Shown: positions 1-12,096 of the stretch, one piece after another | How positions within the stretch are numbered: position 1 is the stretch's first letter | Layout of the letters: each line of letters begins with the position of its first letter | Assembly (NCBI GenBank): GCA_958450365.1 | Contig: CAUEEP010000377.1 | Coordinates: forward strand, 51,501 to 115,500 | From: Mesorhabditis belari | Lineage: Eukaryota > Nematoda > Chromadorea > Rhabditida > Rhabditidae | Reading direction: 5' to 3' | Length of the DNA: 64,000 nucleotides | The notes under the pieces: model-generated | Database searches by the model: none | What the model saw: the letters and a program-made list of their open reading frames with translations, nothing else | Told to the model about the DNA's origin: nothing | Program-made: the position numbers and the translations under genes

Positions 1-425
1 GACAGATTGCTGTTTAGCAAAAACGCAAAAGCTCAGCATGCTTAGCGTGAGATTCTGCATCGAATGGTCATTTGTTATTTTTCATTTGTCATATGTCAAT
101 GTCAATGTCGAATGGCATATGTTATTTGACCAGCCTATCGTCCTTGCTAGCTTTATAATATCATTGGATATTCTGACAACATCAGAATATTCCAATCTAC
201 CAGAATAAAACTTAATTTTGCTAAATTTAGCACTTAGTATTTAGAAAAGTTGCTAAATTTTAAATTGATAAATCGATTTAGCAAAATTAGTAAATGCTAA
301 ACTATTAATGCTAAATTACTAGATGGTTGGTTAATAGTTTGGTGGATTCGAGCCCAGGTGATCAAGCCGGGTCTAGGCTACACCTTTGTACATTCAGGGA
401 ACATTTTGCTACTACCAATTTTCGA

Positions 426-830
426 CTCAGAGCCATTTAGCTCGGGATTCCCTAGTCTATTAGACGCAAACCAGCTACAGAAAAACTCTCAAGATCTAGA
501 AATGTGCTTTGAGCACTGAAGACCAAACGTTTTGGCTGGCATTCTGACTCATTGTTGACTTCTGGAATGTTTTACTTCAGAGAACAGAAGTACAGAAGTA
601 AGTCAGTTCATCTCACAAAATGGCAACGACTCAGAGCCATTTAGCTCGGGATTCCCTAGTCGATTAGACGACCCAACTACAGAGTTATTAGACAACTACA
701 GAGACGACCCAACTACAGAGTTTAGCTCGGGATTCCCTAGTCGATTAGACGACCCAACTACAGAAAAACTCTCAAGATCTAGAAATGTGCCTTGAACACT
801 GAAGACCAAAAGTTTTGACTGACTCAGACT
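426..830 (+). repeat. Direct repeat of a ~100-bp segment, three partial copies
   Basis: TTTAGCTCGGGATTCCCTAG recurs at about 437, 639 and 721, with downstream matches (AAAACTCTCAAGATCTAGAA) in the first and third. No coding signal is seen in 1-1540 beyond dispersed repeat pieces. Confidence 0.65.
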
Positions 831-1544
831 GACACTCAGGGTCACAATCCAACTTTGGCTGACTCATTGCTGACTTCTGAAATCTCTTACTTCAATGAAC
901 AGAAGTAATCTCACAAATCTCAGTTCATCTCACAAAATATGAATCAACTCTAGCTCAATAACATCAAGAATTGAAGAAAGTGACATGATTTGACGTGTGA
1001 GCAGTCTTCCAACAAAACCAACATTGATTTTTGATCATTTACAATACGGATAAAACTCAAAAATCTGATCTCCAAGCCAAAAATTCTCTCAAAATTACAT
1101 CAAACCGAAAAAAGTCGATCTTTTTTTGACAAATTTTTCTTATTTTCCGGATTTCTCGCTCGGTCTCCGTTCCACTTGTCGTCAAAAAGAGCTTTGAAAT
1201 CTCATTTCTTTTCCCTTAAAAAGTCTTATCGTTGAATATTGAGAAAAGATTTTAAAAAAATTGACATCTTTAGCGAATCGGGCGATTTTTGTTATAGTAA
1301 GTTTCTTTGATTTGATCTTGAAATAACGGAAAAGTGACAATGACAAAGAAATCTATAAATGCTAATCAAAATAGGAGAGTAAACTTGAGAAAACGAATGA
1401 AATCCATATTTTTCAGTTCTTAGAAGTAGAACTAGGGTTTTGGCTTTGAAAATTAAACGACTTTGCTTTATTTTTTGTTAATTAAAATTAAAGAAAGTTC
1501 TAGAAATGATCAATGAAGAAAAGCTTGGAGTTGGCTCTTTTTGA

Positions 1545-2510
1545 ACAGATCATTTCCTACAAGGATTGAAATCTGACTCAATGTTGCTCAAGTTTAGGTT
1601 GAGAAAAAAGGTTTAATGATAAAGAAATTACCTGCCTTACTAGGGATCATTGTTTATTTACTACAAAATTCGGAATTTCGGATCGAATTGAGGCGGCTGA
1701 TTGTTGAGGAGAGGATTTTGCATGAAACTGGAGCTTCTAAACTTCTAATCTCCGAAGTAATCCATTAAATAATAAGAATGATCCAAAGGGATCGTTGTTT
1801 AATGGATTAATCTGAAAAATATACCGTAAATACTGTAATAGTACCCCACCCCCATAATGACGGTGCGGAGTGTTGCGTAGTCTAGCTTTGAACGAGTGTT
1901 TCTCGACACTGGTTTAAGCTACAATGCTCGTTTAGGTATCAAAAAATAGCCCTGAATTTCAGCTATTTTTTGATACCAAAGACGCATTTTTTGAAAGTAC
2001 GGGCGCTTTGAAAAAAATGAAATACTAAAAAACTTTTGCGACTACGCGACTGTACGAGGGCGGTGGGGTACTATTACAGTATTTACGGTAGGAATTATTT
2101 GCTAAGCTTCTTTATGCCAAACAGTGCCACGCTGAGACGTTTTCGTTTCTTTAATGCGTTAAACTTGATGAACTTTTTGTAATTAAAGTTTCTTGTTTAG
2201 GCCTGGATCATGTCTAATCGAAATTTGAATGCTCTACGTCACACAGATTAAACATATTGGGATCGACGGTAATTCAGGTTTGTTTGTTTGTTTGTTTGTT
2301 TTTGTTTATTTAGAAGTTTAGAAGCTCCTGTTTTATGCAAAATCCTATCCTCAACAATCAGCCTCAATTCGATCCGAAATTCGAATGTTGTAGTAAATAA
2401 ACAATGATCTCTAGTAAGGCAGGTAATTTCTTTATCATTAAACCTTTTTTCTCAACCTAAACTTCCAAAATTGAGTCAGATTTCAATTTTTGTAAGAAAT
2501 GATCTGTTCA
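1545..2510. repeat. Foldback element with ~200-bp arms
   Basis: 1545-1745 and 2305-2510 are inverted copies of each other (both contain a GATCATTGTTTATTTACTAC-type stretch in opposite orientation). A smaller palindromic element is nested at 1822-2090. Confidence 0.75.
1822..2090. repeat. Palindromic MITE
   Basis: Inverted ends TACCGTAAATACTGTAATAG surround a body whose halves fold back through the TTTTTTGATACC centre. It has no coding capacity. The TACCGTAAATA end also starts the elements near 27250 and 28115. Confidence 0.8.
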
Positions 2511-3360
2511 AATCGAGATCGCAAATGTTTTGAAGGATGAATTAGAAAGCGCCGCTTTCACGCCAGTTCCTTTAAACCACCTGTAAATAGGATTCTAACT
2601 ACTAAATAGTATTAAAATTTTGTAAAATTAACGCTTTCAGAACGACTCTTTCACTTCGTTTTCGAGAACAGCGATTGCTTTGGGTATGTGACCGAGAAAA
2701 CGTACAGGAGAATTGGATATGATTCGATTCCGATCGGACTTCGGAGAGCTGTTTATGAAGAAGTGTGAGTTGTTTAGAATTCAATTCAATCATTTTTCTA
2801 GCAATAGTCTAGCTGTAATAGTCTAGTTGATCTGTTCAAATCGAGATCGCAAATGTTTTGAAGGATGAATCATAAGAAAATCATCAATGAATCGATTTCT
2901 CAAAGATTTCCACAGCTATTTAGATTTAGAATCATAATCTGAAATCAAAATCTATTCAAATCAAGTTTATTCATGAAAATGAAAGGCTATTATGAGAGTT
3001 TTGATGGTGAGTTTTGAGTATAATTATGTAAAATATCGTTTCATTGTAACACTTTGTCTTAGATCAACAAAAACTGAAGTCATGCTCAATATTTCAGAAC
3101 TAAACAGCTCTAATAGTACGGTTAAATGTAGTCTAGTTGTAACAAGTTTGCCGGAAAGTCTGTTCGCTTTTTTAAAGGCTTTTTTGAAATAAATAATAAA
3201 CCAATCGATCTATGGCTTATTTTATCAGAAAGTCCTATTATTTATTTACAAATTTCTCTTTAAGAAATTCTGAAAAGCTCGCGTTAGTCGACTTTTTTAA
3301 AAGCTTTAAAGTCAAGGAGACGAAAAACGATGAAAATTTCTGATTTAAGCACTTTTTGTA

Positions 3361-3930
3361 GGATCTGTTCTGAATCTGTTCTGTAATCTGTTCAATGATC
3401 TGTTCAAGGGTCAATGATCAATGAAATGATCTGTTCAAGGGTCAATGATCAATGAAATGATCTGTTCAATGGTCAATGATCAATGAAATGATCTGTTCAA
3501 TGGTCAATGATCAATGAAATGATCTGTTCAAGGGTCAATGATCAATGAAATGATCTGTTCAAGGGTCAATGATCAATGAAATGATCTGTTCAATGGTCAA
3601 TGATCAATGAAATGATCTGTTCAATGGTCAATGATCAATGAAATGATCTGTTCAAGGGTCAATGATCAATGAAATGATCTGTTCATTTGTTAATGATCAA
3701 TGAAATGATCTGTTCAATGGTCAATGATCAATGAAATGATCTGTTCAATGGTCAATGATCAATGAAATGATCTGTTCATTTGTTAATGATCAATGAAATG
3801 ATCTGTTCAATGGTCAATGATCAATGAAATGATCTGTTCAATGGTCAATGATCAATGAAATGATCTGTTCATTTGTTAATGATCAATGAAATGATCTGTT
3901 CAATGGTCAATGATCAATGAAATGATCTGT
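3361..3930 (+). repeat. 31-bp minisatellite with a higher-order pattern
   Basis: About 17 units of GATCTGTTCAAGGGTCAATG + ATCAATGAAAT. Three variants differ after GATCTGTTCA (AGGG, ATGG, TTTGT). In the second half they cycle TTTGT-ATGG-ATGG, a 93-bp higher-order unit. The array is flanked by two copies of a ~110-bp segment (2822-2935 and 3925-4035). Confidence 0.85.
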
Positions 3931-5018
3931 TCAAAACGAGATCGCAAATGTTGTGAATGATGAATCATAAGAAAATCGTCAATGAATCGATTTCTCAAAG
4001 ATTTCCACAGCTATTTAGATTTAAAATCATAATTCATCACAGAAACCTATTTTTGTGTTGAAAGATAAAAAATAGAAAATGAAAATTTGCATAGATCGAA
4101 AAATTTCGGCAATTTTTAGGTAAAATTTCAATCAAATATTTTCCTAACATTACACTAGGTCATTTACATTCAAATTTTCGTTTATTATGGACTTATTATG
4201 GCCGTTTATTATGAACCGATAAACGTAATGCTTTGCATTGTAATTGTAAGGATTTTCGTGAAGAAAAAAAAACAAGAATTCCCATTCGGATTTCATTCTC
4301 AAAACTCAAATCTCTCTAAAATCTCTAAAATAAGCTAAATGAAAGCCGTTAATCTTTTTTTTATTTAAAGCAAAGCATTACGTTTATCGATTGATTCATT
4401 TATAAACGAAAATTTAAATGGAACGACTTTCCAGGGAAACAAATAAAGTCTAAATATCTAAGTAGAATCTAAAACACATAATTAACGTAAAAACTAGACT
4501 TAATAGATGTTTAATACAGTTGGTACGTGTTGCCGTAATTATTGGGCACCCTGTAGAATCTAGTTGTATCAATAAAAACAATCAAAACATTGATCACGAT
4601 TGATCCCTAAAATAAGCTGAATGAAAGCCGTTAATCTTTCAATTTGGCATTGAATCAACTAAATCGCGTAGAATTTGGGCTCCCAGGGATGACCCGGTAC
4701 GGCGAATGAAGAACCAAATCCCTATCTTCGAGTTGAATAGCTTTCCCTCCAGCTTTGACTTCAAAAAAGCTTGGATATAAGCTTGATTTTTGATTCTCTA
4801 CAACTTTTCCATTGACACCAAAATGGGTTTCTTTTGAAGAAAGTGCTCAAACTGTCACTTATGTCAATAGCCGGCAGTTTTCAATTCATCAACCCAATAT
4901 AAACGAAAATTTGAATGAAAAGACTTTCCAGGGAAACAAATAAAGTCTAAAAATCTAAATAGAATCTATTTGTATCAATAAAAACAATCAAAACATTAGA
5001 TAATCTAATTTTTTTCAG

Positions 5019-5110
5019 GAGTTACGCCTGAGAACGAGTGGATTTTTTACATGGCGTTGGTGGCGGCGCTTCTCGTTTTTTGTTGTTGCTGCTGTCGGTG
5101 TTGCTTGTAA
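5019..5110 (+). CDS. Orphan terminal exon with a membrane helix and Cys-rich tail
   Basis: After a strong acceptor (TTTTTTTCAG) the plus strand reads VTPENEWIFYMALVAAL, then LVFCCCCCRCCL and TAA. This looks like a C-terminal single-pass anchor with a palmitoylation-type cysteine cluster. Upstream exons are not identified; the glycosylation-rich open stretch at 3064-3190 (NISELNSSNST) could be one but has no clear donor. Confidence 0.4.
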
Positions 5111-6365
5111 TGTTGAGATTGTTGATAATGTTAAAATGTTGAAATATTGAAATATTGAAATTTGTGAGTATTGTGATAGATTTCTAAATCAAAACAAGCT
5201 TTTGAATAATTTTTTCTTTAAATCAAACTAGAATGAGTTTCGTAAAGTTTTTTTAAAAGTTAAAGCATTTAGAAAACTCTTGAAATCTTTTAATTAATTT
5301 TACGCAAATCAATAAAAGAAAAGATTAGGGTAATTTTGAAATTATCTTTTTAAAAACCATTTTAACACTTGCATTACTTTAACTTTTAACCAATAAACAC
5401 CAAAATTCTGTTATAAAGCTTTTTCTGAATCTATTAGGTACATGCATAAGAAGTGCGGGTTTCAAGATTTGATAAATTTCCAACGATAGAAATCTGACCG
5501 ACAGGAACCTGGGATTAACTGATGAGTTACAGCGATTACAGTAAACAAATAAGAGCTGATTTCACTAATATCATTGTGACTTTTCTGGTTTCACTTTAAT
5601 TTCAATGTCAAACTGAATTTCGATGAAACAGACAATGTCTTGTCAACAAAAAGCTTTCCCATCAGAAAAACTCACTGAAATCATTGTGATTTTTCTTGTT
5701 TCCGGTGAAATAAAACGCCAATTGATGGTTCCATCAATTGGAACCATCAATCTGTGCCTAGAATTTGATTTATAATATAACCGACATAGCTTGAGGAAAA
5801 GATTTCAGTGAAATACATGCATAAGAAATGCGGATTTCAACTTTTTCCTAAATTTCCAACGATAGAAACCTGATGTTATAAACTAGAATCGATGAATGTT
5901 ATAAACTATTTGAAAGTTGTAAATCTCCTCTACAAAATAGGCTAAAACGTGTTTCAATTGATCGAAGCATTGAAGAAATTTCGAGGGAGAAATGCGAGCG
6001 ACCAAAAAAGGGCAAAAAAAGGAATTGAGTCACTTTAGGGACAAGTTTAGTCTGGTCAAAATAGAGTTGGCTTTCCAAAATTGAAGATTTAAACAAAAAT
6101 AAAGGTTAACTATATATAAATTCATTTATTCTATCCCCCTCTTCTCTTTCATTGAGTGTATCCGACAAAGAACAGGAATTCACTTTTTTTTACGACATTT
6201 TGAAGGGTTTTATTTGGCTGTAAATGATAATTTATACACACGTGGTTCGCCCTTTTAGACTAAAAAGTGTTTGGTGTTTGCTCAAGAACGATTCCGTAAA
6301 TTGGATTGGATTCTAGTCTGATTCGACTTGATCTGGTCTAAAGATCACTGTTTTCATCTTTACTT

Positions 6366-7185
6366 GAATCTGCAAAAACTAGTACCATATTTCTTCAGAT
6401 AGATGCTCATCTCGGATAGACGCTGACCTCGGATAGACGCTCACCTTGGATAGATGCCCACCTCGGATAGATGCCCACCTCGAATAAAAGCCCCGCGTTT
6501 GAGGTTTTCGAAAAAACAAACGCCGCAGGATCGTGTTCAGCCCAAGATACGCAGGATCGTGTCCCACCGAAGATACGCAGGATCGTGTTCAGACCAAACT
6601 TCCTGGAGTGATTTTTTCGGTAAATCAATGCTTGAATGTGATTTTAAGCAGACCTTTGCTTCGAGGACACTCCAGACTGAGTAATCCATCGGATTTAAAT
6701 CAGGGCTTGATGGTGGCCACTGCTTAAAGTTGATGAAATCCGGAAAGTTGCGTTCACACCAGTTTTCGATAATTCGGGCTTCGGCCCATCCATCCTGAAA
6801 GTATCAAATTCTGTTTCCGAAGTGGTTTTGTGCCTAAAAAGTAGCAAAGATAGTCAATCAAAAACAGCAAAAGCAAACGGAGATTGGTTTGGGTAATTTT
6901 GGGGCACCCTGTACGGGGTCCGAGAAAAGTATTGTCGTTTTTCCAACCATCAGATCTCTTTTCAAATTTGAGCTTTTAACATATTTATTGAAAAAAATAA
7001 CAGATAAATAGCCAATAATTTTCGTCTTTACTTAAATCTGCAAAAACTAGTACCATATTTCTTTGAATGGACGCCCATCTCGAATAGAAGCACACTTCGG
7101 ATAGACGCTCACCTCGAATAGACACTCACCTCGAATAAACGCCCGTTTTCGTTTGAGGTTTTCGAAAAACAGACGCCCACCCGAC
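6366..7185 (+). repeat. Two copies of a ~17-bp tandem array unit
   Basis: 6395-6500 and 7065-7180 both start with AAAACTAGTACCATATTTCT and continue with tandem TCGGATAGACGCTCACC-like units, ending in TTTGAGGTTTTCGAAAAA. They appear to be two copies of one element. Short open frames on both strands here reflect the repeat. Confidence 0.65.
6600..6912 (-). mobile_element. Tc1-like transposase remnant
   Basis: The minus strand reads KQWPPSSPDLNPMDYSVWS followed by VLEAKVC, the third catalytic region of a Tc1-type transposase with the PDLNPMDYxxWxxLE spacing. The right side ends in GGGGCACCCTGTA, resembling the ends of the element at 27361. The rest is decayed. Confidence 0.65.
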
Positions 7186-7390
7186 GCTACTTTACTATTG
7201 ACGTTTTCTGATTTCATCATTTATTAGGTTGGCAAGCTATAAACGATCGCTTGCTTTCAATGCGATGCGTGTTCAATAATTTCTTAGAATTCAAAAAGAT
7301 TTTTCGCGGGGTTTCTTTCTGCAAAAAAACTACAATATTAAAACCTTATCTCAAAAGTACAAGTACTTCCCTGAATCGCTTAAATTTCAG

Positions 7391-7599
7391 CAACAAAGGT
7401 GATCACTAAAGTGACGACTAAAGGGACAACAACAACAACAAAAAGAAAACAACACCAACTAAAACCATCACGACAAAAAAAAAACAACAACACCAGCTAC
7501 TACTACAACCTACGTATCTTTAGGTCACCATCGACGGCTTTCCAAAAATGTCTCGCCGCTTATGCAGCCGCTCATGGAGATATTTTCGAGAAGAAATAA
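7391..7599 (+). CDS. Possible Thr/Lys/Asn-rich terminal exon
   Basis: An acceptor-like TTAAATTTCAG precedes an open frame of about 68 residues with low-complexity Thr and Lys runs, then STAFQKCLAAYAAAHGDIFEKK and TAA. The second half looks more protein-like than the first. No partner exons were recognised. It could be chance. Confidence 0.25.
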
Positions 7600-7810
7600 A
7601 CCAAATTGTTGAAAGCAATCTAGAGAATACATTTGTTAATGTTAATTTTTGTTTTGGCAAGTTGACAGGCAATGACCCTGTTGCGAAAATAAAATGGAAA
7701 TTAGCCTACCCCGATGAGTTTCATCGTTCAATTAACTGACTGAATTTTAACTTTGTGACTTTTTTCAAAGCATTTTAACCTTTAACTTTATTTCACGAAG
7801 CTGAACACAT

Positions 7811-8067
7811 AGGCTAATTTCCATTTTATTTGCGCAACTGAGTCGTTTACGCAACTCGCCATAACTTTCTTCCAAGTCAGCCATCTTTATGATGTTTGTT
7901 TCATTTTGTTGCACTTATTGAGATCTACAAAATGACACCAAAAGCATAAAGATTGGCTTACTCAGAAGAAAGTTATGGCGACCCAGTTGCGACCCAGTTG
8001 CGACCCAGTTGCGACCCAGTTGCGACCCAAACGACCCAGTTGCGCAAATAAAATGGAAATTAGCTTA
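7811..8067. repeat. MITE with inverted ends and a 10-bp inner repeat
   Basis: The left end GCTAATTTCCATTTTATTTG and its inverse at 8038-8066 bound the element. Five to six copies of GCGACCCAGTT lie near the right end (7979-8040). A further copy of the end is at 7683-7710. Confidence 0.7.
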
Positions 8068-8654
8068 CCCCCAATTTTTCATTTAATTTCTATGCTTTTA
8101 CCATTTTTCTTTTTAATCGAATGTTTTTCTATTAAAAATTGGATCCTTGGTTCTTTATTTTTTTTTTTATTGGATCTTTTGTTCATTGAGAAAAATTAGA
8201 TCATCTGATCATCTGATCATCGGACAATTTTGCCAATTTTAAGTTGACATAAAATTGCCCATTTTACTCCAAAATGTCTCAACTTTCCTCTAAAAATAAT
8301 TGCAATCAAATCTACTATCTACTCAAAACCGAACTGTTGTGAAAGTGGGGTTTTCAAAAAGTGCCCTTTTTTGGTCATTTCTGTAAATGCATTTTCGTTA
8401 GACTTTTTTAATGAATTGATATATAGTTATCCTTTCCAAATCTTCAATTTTGGGAAGCTAACTCTATTTTGACCAGACTAAACTTGTCCCTAAAGTGACT
8501 CGATCCCTTTTTTTGCCCTTTTTTGGTCACTCGCATTTCGCCATCGAAATTTCTTCAATGCTTCGATGAATTGAAACACATTTTAGCCTATTTTGTAGAG
8601 GAGATATACAACTTTAAAATAGTTTATAACATTCATCGATTCTAGTTTATAGCA

Positions 8655-9625
8655 TCAGCTCGTTGGAAATCGTTTTCTATCGTTGGAAATTTACGAAAAT
8701 GTTGAAATCCGCATTTCTTATGCATTTACCTAATATTTTTCTCCCTTTTAAAGCTAATTAAATATTAAAATCTTGTTTCTTTCAATGTAAATGAAATAGT
8801 TGTACGCTTTTCTCTGAGTTTTTTTCAATTTCAGCTCGAAAAAGCACCATGGAAACAGTGAAATTAGAGTCAAAGAAGTTGAAAATTGACAATTTCTCTG
8901 TACTTTTCCAATGCCAATTCCACTTTATCCAATGCCAATTCCATTTATTTTGATTTGGTCTTATGCTATAAAATCATCTTCTCTCCTAACTCTCATCCGG
9001 AACTTAAAGGACTCTTTAAGATTTCGAATCACGCCAGAAGAACTCGTAGTCACAACTTTCAGATTACCCCCTTTCAAAGCTTTCATAACCGCCAACTGTA
9101 TCATTCTTTTGCTTGTCGTGTTCCTCGTATTTGGAATAAGTTACCTTGTGATATTTTTTCGTCTCTGAACTATTTTAAATCCTCAATATATAAGCTCGAT
9201 CTTGTAGCTCTGTCAATTTTAAATTAGTTTTTAATGTCATATATACACGTGTCTAATTGTAGTTGTGTTTGTATATCAATTATCTTTTTTCGTCTACGCT
9301 GTTCAATCTGTTTGCATTGTCACTTTTCCTTGTCGGATAAAGTATATATACAGCTCGTTGGAAATCGTTTTCTATCGTTGGGAATTTAAGAAAATGTTGA
9401 AATCCGCATTTCTTATGCATTTACCTAATATATTTCTCCCTTTTAAAGCTAATTAAATATTAAAATCTTGTTTCTTTCAATGTAAATGAAATAGTTGTAC
9501 GCTTTTCTCTGAGTCTTTTTCAATTTCAGCTCGAAAAAGCACCATGGAAACAGTGAAATTAGAGTCAAAGAAGTTGAAAATTGACAATTTCTCTGTACTT
9601 TTCCAATGCCAATTCCACTTTATCA
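8655..9625 (+). repeat. About 270-bp direct duplication flanking the LINE fragment
   Basis: The sequence from GCTCGTTGGAAATCGTTTTC to CCAATTCCACTTTATC occurs at 8662-8931 and again at 9354-9623 with few differences. The LINE fragment lies exactly between the copies. Confidence 0.8.
8933..9350 (+). mobile_element. 3' fragment of a LINE-type retrotransposon
   Basis: The plus-strand frame ends in the usual C-terminal pattern of these polymerases: RTRSHNFQITPF, then RVPRIWNKLPCDIFSSLNYF and KSSIYKLDLVALS, stopping at 9227. The tail ends GTCGGATAAAGTATATATA. It interrupts a second copy of the 9.35-9.62 kb sequence. Confidence 0.7.
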
Positions 9626-9728
9626 AATCATATTCAATCATTTTAATAACTATATTTTACCAATTTTTCTAGTAATTGGAACGATTTATTTGTTTTATTT
9701 GTTGTTACGAAGATGGCAAAATTATAAG
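9606..9728 (+). CDS. First exon with a membrane anchor, gene incomplete
   Basis: A 41-codon open exon starts ATG at 9606 (MPIPLYQIIFNHF) and contains one hydrophobic helix (ILPIFLVIGTIYLFYLLL) followed by basic RRWQNYK and a GTAATA donor at 9729. Orientation and composition suit an N-terminal signal anchor, as in a cytochrome P450 or similar membrane protein, but no downstream exon such as LPPGP was found before the MITE at 10180. A second, interrupted copy of the start lies at 8915. An upstream acceptor (TTTCAATTTCAG at about 9529) is present in both copies. Confidence 0.4.
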
Positions 9729-10179
9729 GTAATAAAAGCTAATGTTTTATGGGAAAATGGGAAAATTTCTTTTTAAATGATGTAAATACATCTTTTTTTG
9801 TGTAGTTTATCATATAATATTATCAGAAATAAGCTTATTTACCCAATTTTGAATGGGAATTTCAATTATCTTTCTTTTTTTCGTGGTACTTTGGGTTCAA
9901 ATCCTGTAAACAAACCTTTCCTAACGCACTTGATATGCTATTTTACTCTGAATGAAAGCAAGAACAATGTAGGTTAATTTCGAGAGCAGAAAGTACACTG
10001 ATCTGTGTTTCCCATGTAAATCGGGACGATGACTTGATTGAGAACTAGACTTGGCTGATGAGAGTTGACGAGGCAAATGGATCGCGCAACTCTACGCGCT
10101 TCTCTGGAGGTTAGATCAACCTCCAGAGTATCGGATTTCAATAAGCTTTTTCTTATTTAAAAGCTAAGACTTTAAGCTA

Positions 10180-10412
10180 CACTACTGGACAACGAAATAT
10201 CATATTCGAAAAAAGATCGTCACTTTCGCGCGTCTGTAACTCCGTTGTCTTTACCGTATTTCTAAATATTAATATTACCATTGTGTAGGCCTTGAAAAAG
10301 AGCTTTCAGAAAATGTATAACACTAATAGTTTAAACTCAAAGACAAGGGAGTTACAGACGCGCGAAAGTGACGAGCGTTTTTCAAAAATGATATTTCATT
10401 GTCCAGTACTGT
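10180..10412. repeat. MITE copy 1 (CACTACTGGACAA ends)
   Basis: Inverted ends are CACTACTGGACAACGAAATA. Internal inverted segments read CGCGCGTCTGTAACTCC and its complement. No coding capacity. Confidence 0.8.
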
Positions 10413-10530
10413 ATCCTTATCTGGTTTGGAGATTTCTTTTAAACCCGAGTGATTACTTTAAAGAGTGACTTGGATACCGTAATTTCTACTAAATGCTACA
10501 GTAAACAAAAAGATGATACCAAGGACATTA

Positions 10531-11195
10531 ACTTTAACAATTGAATCAACTGAATCAATTGGTTCAAGTATTCAATCAATTGAATCAATTGAATTAATTG
10601 AATCATTTGAATTAATTGAATCAATTGAATCAATTGAATCAATTCAATCAATTGAATCAATTGAATCAATTGAATCAATTGAATCAATTGAACCAATTCA
10701 ATCAATTCAATCAATTCAATCAATTGAATCAATTGAACCAATTCAATCAATTCAATCAATTGAATCAATTGAATCAATTGAATCAATTGAACCAATTCAA
10801 TCAATTGAACCAATTCAATCAATTCAATCAATTGAATCAATTGAATCAATTGAATCAATTGAACCAATTCAATCAATTGAACCAATTCAATCAATTGAAT
10901 CAATTCAATCAATTCAATCAATTGAATCAATTGAATCAATTGAACCAATTCAATCAATTCAATCAATTGAACCAATTCAATCAATTCAATCAATTGAATC
11001 AATTGAATCAATTGAATCAATTGAACCAATTCAATCAATTGAACCAATTCAATCAATTCAATCAATTGAATCAATTGAATCAATTGAACCAATTCAATCA
11101 ATTCAATCAATTGAACCAATTCAATCAATTCAATCAATTCAATCAATTCAATCAATTCAATCAATTCAATCAATTGAAACAATTCAATCAATTTA
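10531..11195. repeat. 9-bp array based on AATCAATTG
   Basis: About 70 units of AATCAATTG, AATCAATTC and AACCAATTC in a non-random order. Because TCAATTGA is self-complementary, both strands look alike. Open frames on both strands (repeats such as SIESIE, LNQLNQ, LIELIQ) are a by-product of the absence of stop codons in the unit. Confidence 0.9.
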
Positions 11196-11591
11196 TGGAA
11201 ATCTCTAATCAGAGTTAAGCTTTCCCAAGCTTTTTTTCTCAAGATACATCTATTCACACGAATAATGTGGGACAAACAATACGCAAAAACACTTCTAAGC
11301 TCTATAATATAGAAAACAAACCTATATATATGGAAAAGGAATGAATAATCGAGAGATTAAACCTCGAGGGATTAAATCGAGGGATTAAACTAAGATACAA
11401 AGCTCTTAGCCAGTCGGCCATCTTTAGACGAACTTGCGAAAGGCTATAAAATTCGATTGAGTTCAGGGAAAGGGCGGATAAAATCTATTGAATTAACGAA
11501 AAGGATTAATAGTTTAAATATGGTTGATAAGGCAAATGATTTGCTATTCAAAGCCAAGATTAATGTATTTCTTTATCTAGGTACAATAATA

Positions 11592-11823
11592 TACACTACT
11601 GGACAATGAAATATCATATTGAAAAAGATCGTCATTTTCGCGCGTCTGTAACTCCCTTGTCTTTACCGTATTTCTAAATATTAATATTACCATTGTGTAG
11701 GCCTTGAAAAAGAGCTTTCAGAAAATGTATAACACTAATAGTTTAAACTCAAAGACAAGGGAGTTACAGACGCGCGAAAGTGACGGGCGTTTTTCAAAAA
11801 TGATATTTCATTGTCCAGTGTAC
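11592..11823. repeat. MITE copy 2 (CACTACTGGACAA ends)
   Basis: Nearly identical to 10180-10412 and in the same orientation, so the two copies bracket the 9-bp array. A truncated third copy is at 42052-42138. Confidence 0.8.
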
Positions 11824-12096
11824 TGTACTGTACCAAAGCTGTGTGATTAAACCGAGCTTTTTAATGAGAACTGACTATAAGTGTGCCAGAAGAGACGTAT
11901 TTAGAGATTTGAGAAAATAAAGCACAATTTTTAGGCGTTGCGAAGCGAATGAAAGCAAAAGGGACGAGCTTTTTCGACTTCAATCGAATTTTGTGCTTTG
12001 AAATCAAGGAAAAATAAGAGCTGTATTTGGCTGTTTCAATTTTTTCAATTTTTTTCAATTTCAATTTCTTTTCAATGTGCTTCTTTTATTCTGTTT

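Larger units (their letters stand above)
5813..8735. repeat. Large inverted repeat, ~280-bp arms 2.3 kb apart
   Basis: 5813-6095 and 8438-8735 are inverted copies (shared stretches include CTAAACTTGTCCCTAAAGTG and GAAATCCGCATTTCTTATGC on the right arm). Between them lie a Tc1 remnant, two copies of a 17-bp array and the 7391 open frame. Confidence 0.7.

Noticed and set aside
3361..3930. CRISPR-like array
   Set aside because: The units are contiguous 31-bp repeats without unique spacers, in a eukaryotic setting.
8886..9227. Host gene of 113 residues
   Set aside because: Its sequence is the C-terminal end of a LINE polymerase; the first codons come from the interrupted duplicate.
10496..11275. 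Proteins of 200-259 residues with SIE, LNQ or LIQ repeats
   Set aside because: All frames of the 9-bp array lack stops on both strands; this follows from the repeat unit.
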